DNA of 64,000 nucleotides. Source: Gilliamella sp. Pas-s25. GTDB taxonomy: Bacteria; Pseudomonadota; Gammaproteobacteria; Enterobacterales; Orbaceae. Shown piece after piece: positions 59,590-64,000 of the stretch. Position numbers and translations under genes: made by a program. Every line of letters starts with the position of its first letter. Position 1 is the first letter of the stretch. The DNA is taken from contig NZ_WTEV01000003.1 of assembly GCF_009795885.1 (NCBI RefSeq), positions 85,797-149,796 of the forward strand, read 5' to 3'. The notes under the pieces are model-generated. The model saw nothing but the letters and a program-made list of their open reading frames with translations. It did not search any database and was not told where the DNA came from.

Positions 59590-60432
59590 TTATTCAGAAA
59601 CGAGTTCTTTAATAATAAAATTTCCAGTTTTTTCACTATCTAACGTTGTTTTTAACCATGGCATAACTATACTCATTTGTTCATGTAATTTCCATGGTGG
59701 GTTAATTACTATCATTCCTGATGCGGTCATGCCTTTTTGATTATTATCTGGTTTTATTGCTAGTTCGAACTGTGAAATTCGTTTAATACCTAACTTCACA
59801 ATGCCATCAATCATTTTTTGCGTTTGGCTGCGAGACACAACAGGATACCAAATTAAATAGACACCAGTTGCAAAACGCTTATAGGCTTCAAACAGTGCTG
59901 TAGGAATTGTTTGATAATCGTCCTTTATTTCATAGGAAGGATCGATCAATATTATCCCACGGCGTGAATCTGGCGGTAACTTCGATTTTAATTGAGAAAA
60001 ACCATCTTCACGTAATACTCTTGTTCGTTTATCTTTATTAAATTCTTGCCTTAATAAAGGATAATCAGTTGGATGTAATTCAGTAAGATTGAGCTTGTCT
60101 TGCTCACGTAATAATTGCTTGGCAATTAATGGTGAGCCAGGATAATATTTTAATTCATCAAAAGGATTATATCTTTTTAGTATCGATATATAGGTATTTA
60201 ACAGTGCAGGGATATTTGATTGTTGCCAAATCAAATTAATTCCTGATAAATATTCACCTGTTTTTGCAGCATGTTCACTCTTTAATAGGTATCGGCCAGC
60301 GCCTGAGTGTGTATCTAAATATAAAAAAGGTTTTTCTTTTTCTTTTAATGATTCAATACAGAATGTTAACACAATATGTTTTAATACATCCGCATGATTA
60401 CCAGCATGATAACTATGACGATAGCTTAACAT
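59590..60432 (-). CDS. rlmJ: 23S rRNA (adenine2030-N6)-methyltransferase RlmJ
   Basis: Methylates A2030 of 23S rRNA, 280 aa. MLSYRHSYHAGNHADVLKH is the diagnostic N-terminus. SAM-binding elements are LYLDTHSGAGRY and GEYLSGI. The catalytic motif IV reads IDPSYEIKDDY where E. coli has D-P-P-Y, so Pro is replaced by Ser. WYPVVSRSQ and MIVINPPWKLHEQM are conserved. It shares one base with the upstream membrane-protein gene. Confidence 0.94.
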   Translation of the reverse strand: MLSYRHSYHAGNHADVLKHIVLTFCIESLKEKEKPFLYLDTHSGAGRYLLKSEHAAKTGEYLSGINLIWQQSNIPALLNTYISILKRYNPFDELKYYPGSPLIAKQLLREQDKLNLTELHPTDYPLLRQEFNKDKRTRVLREDGFSQLKSKLPPDSRRGIILIDPSYEIKDDYQTIPTALFEAYKRFATGVYLIWYPVVSRSQTQKMIDGIVKLGIKRISQFELAIKPDNNQKGMTASGMIVINPPWKLHEQMSIVMPWLKTTLDSEKTGNFIIKELVSE

Positions 60433-61043
60433 TATAAATTCTCCTTCTTTTGTTCATTTTTTTGCATATAAAAGGTCGTTAAAGCTAAACAAAGAAGGCA
60501 GGGGATTTCCATTAATTCTTCTATTAAATCTTTTCGATCCCTTGTAATAACTAATAATTCATGGCCAATGCGGCGGTGTTCTGCAATATCAGCTATACCC
60601 AAGAATAAAAAAGCTAAAAATATATGCCAAACTGGAATTTTTTCAAATTTATAGCGACGAACAATTTCTTGGCGAATTGTAGGTAAAAATATACTGAGTA
60701 TTGGAAGTGCTATTAAAAAACTAGCAATAATTTTGTAATAAAAACGCGGTACTTCAGGAAAAAAGTCTCGCCCCCAACTAATTCCTCGACCAAAAAGCAT
60801 CAACCACCAAAATATTGTCCAAATCCAAAATTTATATAGATTTGGATGTTCAGCCATTTTTTTTGCATAGCAGTAAGTATAGCCGCACATAAATAACAAA
60901 AAGAGTGATTGGACATGTTCAATAAGTGTGACAGTAAGTCCATTATATAAAGGTATAAAAAAATTACCTATAATATAAAGAGTAATACCAAGAATAATAA
61001 TCGATAAGGAACTTTTGTAAAAATGAAAATCTAATTTACACAT
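60432..61043 (-). CDS. uncharacterised membrane protein
   Basis: A 203-aa protein with about five membrane segments (about 13-32, 42-58, 71-88, 104-122, 137-155) and possibly a sixth near 180. Distinct polar stretches are LFGRGISWGRDFFPEVPRFYYK after the third segment and ADIAEHRR...LIEELMEIPCLL near the end; Arg, His and Glu in these could be functional. I do not recognise a named family. It overlaps rlmJ by one base, so the two are translated together, and lies 14 bp after sprT. Confidence 0.75.
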   Translation of the reverse strand: MCKLDFHFYKSSLSIIILGITLYIIGNFFIPLYNGLTVTLIEHVQSLFLLFMCGYTYCYAKKMAEHPNLYKFWIWTIFWWLMLFGRGISWGRDFFPEVPRFYYKIIASFLIALPILSIFLPTIRQEIVRRYKFEKIPVWHIFLAFLFLGIADIAEHRRIGHELLVITRDRKDLIEELMEIPCLLCLALTTFYMQKNEQKKENL

Positions 61044-61057
61044 ACAATATCTTAATA

Positions 61058-61561
61058 TTAATTAGCGCGTTTAAGTTTGAGTATAGTACCGCATTTACGA
61101 CATAAATAACTAGTTTTATTATTTTGAATTTTATTGTGTCTTATGGATGTTAGGTGATGTTGTTGACACTTGCAGTAGTATAAATAAGTATTGCGGTGTA
61201 CTGTAAAACGATGAGTGGTCGTTGGGATTTTGCCTAATATTTCTGACATAATATATTGCCATTGTTTACCATGTGGCTTTACTTTTCCAAATTCTTTAAA
61301 AACAATTAGATGGGCTAATTCATGAGGTACCACTTCCTCAATAAAATGCATACCATTTTCTAGTAACATAATTGAATTAAGTTGAATTTCCCAACGTACT
61401 AAAAATGCACTGCCCGCAATGCTCCCTTTCGGTTTATAGATGATTTTAGGTTCTGTATATTGAGTATGGAGAAGTTGATTGGCTTGTATTAAGTGAGTTC
61501 TTAAACAAGCCATTACCTGATTATGTAAATAAATTGGTATGCGTTTATAGTCCAGCTGCAT
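61058..61561 (-). CDS. sprT: SprT family zinc metalloprotease
   Basis: A 167-aa protein from ATG 61561. The zinc-protease motif HELAH is at residues 80-84, in [18 protein letters not shown], followed by [11 protein letters not shown]-terminal zinc ribbon is formed by [10 protein letters not shown] and YLCRKCG. It aligns with E. coli SprT over its length. A longer frame reaching 61663 would lie inside metK and is rejected. The start overlaps the metK end by 17 bp. Its substrate is unknown; the fold is shared with the eukaryotic DNA-protein crosslink protease Spartan. Confidence 0.9.
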   Translation of the reverse strand: MQLDYKRIPIYLHNQVMACLRTHLIQANQLLHTQYTEPKIIYKPKGSIAGSAFLVRWEIQLNSIMLLENGMHFIEEVVPHELAHLIVFKEFGKVKPHGKQWQYIMSEILGKIPTTTHRFTVHRNTYLYYCKCQQHHLTSIRHNKIQNNKTSYLCRKCGTILKLKRAN

Positions 61562-62696
61562 CGCGAAGTAGTGCTGCTTTATCGGTTTTTTCCCAAGGGA
61601 AGATATCTCGCCCAAAATGACCGTAACTTGCAGTTTGTTGGTAAATTGGCTGAATAAGGTCAAGCATCTGAATCAATCCATAAGGTCTTAAATCAAAAAA
61701 TTCTTTGATAAGTGTAACAATTTTATGGTGATCGATTTTTTCAGTACCAAAAGTATTAACATAAATTGATGTAGGATTGGCAATACCAATTGCATAAGAT
61801 ATCTGTAATTCACATCTGTCAGCAAGTCCAGCTGCAACAATATTTTTTGCTACATAGCGTGCAGCATAAGCTGCTGAACGGTCAACTTTTGATGGATCTT
61901 TTCCTGAAAAAGCTCCACCTCCATGACGCGCGGCTCCGCCATAAGTATCTACAATAATTTTGCGGCCAGTTAACCCACAATCTCCCATTGGACCACCAAT
62001 AACAAAGCGTCCAGTTGGATTAATAAAGTATTTAGTCCTTGACGTTAACCATTCGGTTGGTAATGTAGGTTTAATGATTTCTTCCATAACAGCTTCATGT
62101 AATGCTTTTTGGTCAATGGCTTCTGAATGCTGAGTAGATAAAACGATAGTATCAACCCCTTTTATTTGACCGTCTTGGTAAATTAATGTGACTTGGCTTT
62201 TTGCATCGGGTCTTAACCAAGGAAGTGTACCATTTTTTCTGACTTCTGCTTGGCGACGCATTAAATCATGCGCATAACTTATGGCTGCAGGCATAAAGTT
62301 TGGCATTTCATTGGTCGCATAACCAAACATTATACCTTGATCGCCTGCACCTTGTTCTAGTGGATCTTTTCGATCGACACCTTGATTAATGTCAGGAGAT
62401 TGCTTACCAATAGCATTAAGCACCGCACATGAATTTGCATCAAATCCCATTTCTGAACTGGTATAACCAATATCATTAATGGTTTTTCTTGTTAATTCCT
62501 CAATATCTACCCAAGCTGAAGTTGTGATTTCACCACCAACTAAAGCCATACCTGTTTTTACATAAGTTTCACATGCGACTCGTGCTTTTGGATCTTGTTT
62601 TAAAATAGCATCAAGCACAGCATCAGATATTTGATCGGCAATTTTATCTGGATGTCCTTCTGAAACGGACTCTGAAGTAAATAAAAATTCTGACAT
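61545..62696 (-). CDS. metK: S-adenosylmethionine synthetase
   Basis: Makes SAM from methionine and ATP, 383 aa. [32 protein letters not shown], the loop [12 protein letters not shown], the P-loop-like [25 protein letters not shown] and the end LRDAAGL are as in E. coli. GGGGATATATT precedes the ATG. A met box lies 88-95 bp upstream, so repression by MetJ with SAM as corepressor is expected. Confidence 0.98.
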   Translation of the reverse strand: MSEFLFTSESVSEGHPDKIADQISDAVLDAILKQDPKARVACETYVKTGMALVGGEITTSAWVDIEELTRKTINDIGYTSSEMGFDANSCAVLNAIGKQSPDINQGVDRKDPLEQGAGDQGIMFGYATNEMPNFMPAAISYAHDLMRRQAEVRKNGTLPWLRPDAKSQVTLIYQDGQIKGVDTIVLSTQHSEAIDQKALHEAVMEEIIKPTLPTEWLTSRTKYFINPTGRFVIGGPMGDCGLTGRKIIVDTYGGAARHGGGAFSGKDPSKVDRSAAYAARYVAKNIVAAGLADRCELQISYAIGIANPTSIYVNTFGTEKIDHHKIVTLIKEFFDLRPYGLIQMLDLIQPIYQQTASYGHFGRDIFPWEKTDKAALLRDAAGL

Positions 62697-62783
62697 AATA
62701 TATCCCCTTTTAACTTATTGAATGCAATGCTTGAACTACAATACTATAGTTTAAGATCTTTAATTTTAGCAGTTTTACCATCT

Positions 62784-62791
62784 AGACGTCT
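62784..62791. promoter_or_regulatory. MetJ operator core (met box) upstream of metK
   Basis: AGACGTCT, an exact consensus met box, in the same 16-base context TCTAGACGTCTATTTT as upstream of metA. Confidence 0.78.
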
Positions 62792-62913
62792 ATTTTAATA
62801 ATTTATTACTAAAAAAGCCAGTCTTCCCTAACACAAAATTGCTTGCATTAATTTTTAATCAATTTACGATATTGCGCGTTTCTAATTTATTATCTAATAA
62901 CCTATAACTAAAA

Positions 62914-63729
62914 ATGAATATTGTAAGACAATCTCCGTCGGTGTTAGTGTTTGATTCAGGTATTGGTGGATTAACTGTTTATAATGAAATCTATAATAAA
63001 GTACCTAATGCACACTATATCTATGCATTTGATAATGAACTGTTTCCTTATGGAGATAAATCAGCAGAGTTTTTAATTAATAGAGTCAATTCAGTCATAG
63101 AAACTATTACTAAATTTTATACAATTGATTTAGCGGTTATTGCCTGCAATACGGCTAGTACTGTCTGTTTACCTAACTTACGTTCTAAATTTTCTTTTCC
63201 TATTATTGGTGTTGTACCGGCTATTAAACCAGCTAGCTTACTTACTAAAAATAAATGTATAGGGTTATTAGCAACCAAAGCTACAATAGAGCGAACCTAT
63301 ACAACCAATTTAATTCAGCAATTTGCAGCAAATTGTAGTGTTCAATTGTTAGGTCTTTCTGAATTAGCACTTATAGCCGAAAATAAATTACAGGGTATTA
63401 CTGTAGATATGCAACAACTAAAAGAATTAATGCAACCTTGGCTTGAATTACAAACAGTCCCCGATACAATTGTGCTTGGTTGTACGCATTATCCTTTTAT
63501 CAAAAAAGAATTACAGATGATTTTTTCTCAAGCTACCTTTATAGATTCAGGTTATGCGATTGCAACCAGGGTTTATAATTTGTTAAATGATAAATACGAT
63601 CTGAAACAAAAAACTTCAGATGCGTCTGAAAATATTGTGCTAAGTACAAACTATAACCAGTCTGTGGAAAAGTTGATTAAAAAATTATCTGATTACAATC
63701 TTAATAAATATCAATTAATTAAAGTTTGA
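62914..63729 (+). CDS. murI: glutamate racemase
   Basis: Supplies D-glutamate for peptidoglycan, 271 aa. The catalytic cysteines are Cys78 in IACNTAST and Cys190 in VLGCTHYPF. VFDSGIGGLTVYNEI, FPYGDKS and IGVVPAIKPA complete the signature. It starts with ATG after a weak ribosome-binding site and lies just upstream of the rRNA promoters, a placement also seen in E. coli (murI next to rrnB). Confidence 0.96.
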   Translation: MNIVRQSPSVLVFDSGIGGLTVYNEIYNKVPNAHYIYAFDNELFPYGDKSAEFLINRVNSVIETITKFYTIDLAVIACNTASTVCLPNLRSKFSFPIIGVVPAIKPASLLTKNKCIGLLATKATIERTYTTNLIQQFAANCSVQLLGLSELALIAENKLQGITVDMQQLKELMQPWLELQTVPDTIVLGCTHYPFIKKELQMIFSQATFIDSGYAIATRVYNLLNDKYDLKQKTSDASENIVLSTNYNQSVEKLIKKLSDYNLNKYQLIKV

Positions 63730-63775
63730 TGTGTTTGAATGTTGCGCTAACGAGTAAATATTTTATCTTTTTTAC

Positions 63776-63803
63776 TTGCCAAAAAAAAAGAAGTCCCTAT
63801 AAT
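63776..63803 (+). promoter_or_regulatory. rRNA operon promoter P1
   Basis: TTGCCA (63776-63781), a 16-bp spacer and TATAAT (63798-63803), followed by GCGC and CCACTGAC. The 16-bp spacer, the GC-rich discriminator and an AT-rich upstream tract are the marks of an rrn P1 promoter under stringent and growth-rate control. Confidence 0.85.
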
Positions 63804-63880
63804 GCGCATCCACTGACACGCAGTCAGCGACAAGCAGGCGGTGAGTTAGAAAGCGAGATCAAAAATTTTAAAAAAAGATC

Positions 63881-63909
63881 TTGACGAATGAAAAGGTGTA
63901 GCGTAGTAT
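63881..63909 (+). promoter_or_regulatory. rRNA operon promoter P2
   Basis: TTGACG (63881-63886), a 17-bp spacer and TAGTAT (63904-63909), about 105 bp after P1. The downstream ACGCAGCCC is close to the E. coli P2 start region. Confidence 0.8.
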
Positions 63910-63969
63910 ACGCAGCCCTTGAGACAGCAAACTAAATTAACAAAATGTTGATTGAAAGTTGAAGCTGTT

Positions 63970-63981
63970 AGCTCTTTAAAA
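63970..63981 (+). promoter_or_regulatory. boxA antitermination element of the rRNA leader
   Basis: AGCTCTTTAAAA matches the boxA core (TGCTCTTTA) and is followed by CAGACAATCTG as in E. coli rRNA leaders. The 16S gene itself is beyond the right edge. Confidence 0.75.
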
Positions 63982-64000
63982 ATAAGAAACAGACAATCTG

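Noticed and set aside
63910..64000. Start of the 16S rRNA gene inside the window
   Set aside because: Only the leader up to just past boxA is present; the conserved 16S start is not seen before position 64000.

Overview
The window is AT-rich chromosomal DNA from a gammaproteobacterium. Gene content and protein sequences (RNase E, SapBCDF, MetA, FtsN, RpoB/RpoC, DnaE, the yceD-rpmF-plsX-fab cluster) closely resemble Escherichia coli and Pasteurellaceae, but base composition is far lower in G+C. That combination suggests an Orbaceae-type host-associated bacterium (Gilliamella/Frischella-like). The assignment is an inference from overall character, not from a marker-gene search. No phage, insertion sequence, CRISPR array or tRNA gene was seen.

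Layout. 1-1328: a secreted protein of unknown function on the minus strand, running off the left edge and carrying a coding hexanucleotide repeat. 1816-4809: moaA, gluQ, dksA, folK. 5037-10548: a catabolic locus of a MmgE/PrpD protein facing a tightly overlapping five-gene operon (aspartase/fumarase-superfamily lyase, GNAT acetyltransferase, three-part amino-acid ABC importer). It resembles the Bacillus yxe genes for S-(2-succino)cysteine use. 11486-13324: aspC and syd. 14064-20443: rne followed by sapBCDF without sapA. 20655-24111: metA, dtd, yihY, ftsN, rpsT. 24336-37712: pgk, fbaA, then rplKAJL-rpoBC with its leader controls. 37783-39945: a small monooxygenase-fold protein and a lemA/TPM pair.

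40324-47804 is the most unusual region. It is a nine-gene operon: a stand-alone PRD protein, a glycine-rich SFCGS protein, DUF4312, DUF4311, DUF4310, a deacetylase-type amidohydrolase, a DgaE-like PLP ammonia-lyase, a DgaF-like aldolase, and a PRD/EIIA regulator. The enzymes read as a route from an N-acylated amino-sugar acid to pyruvate and glyceraldehyde-3-phosphate. The four small proteins in front look like an uncharacterised membrane uptake system. A CRP-like palindrome precedes the operon, and a close match precedes the ABC/lyase operon.

48039-59530 carries yceD-rpmF-plsX-fabHDG-acpP-fabF, then dnaE, accA and dgkA, joining fatty-acid and lipid genes. 59590-62696 holds rlmJ, an unknown membrane protein, sprT and metK on the minus strand. 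metK and metA share an identical MetJ-type operator core. murI follows, and the window ends in the promoter and leader of an rRNA operon whose 16S gene lies just outside.
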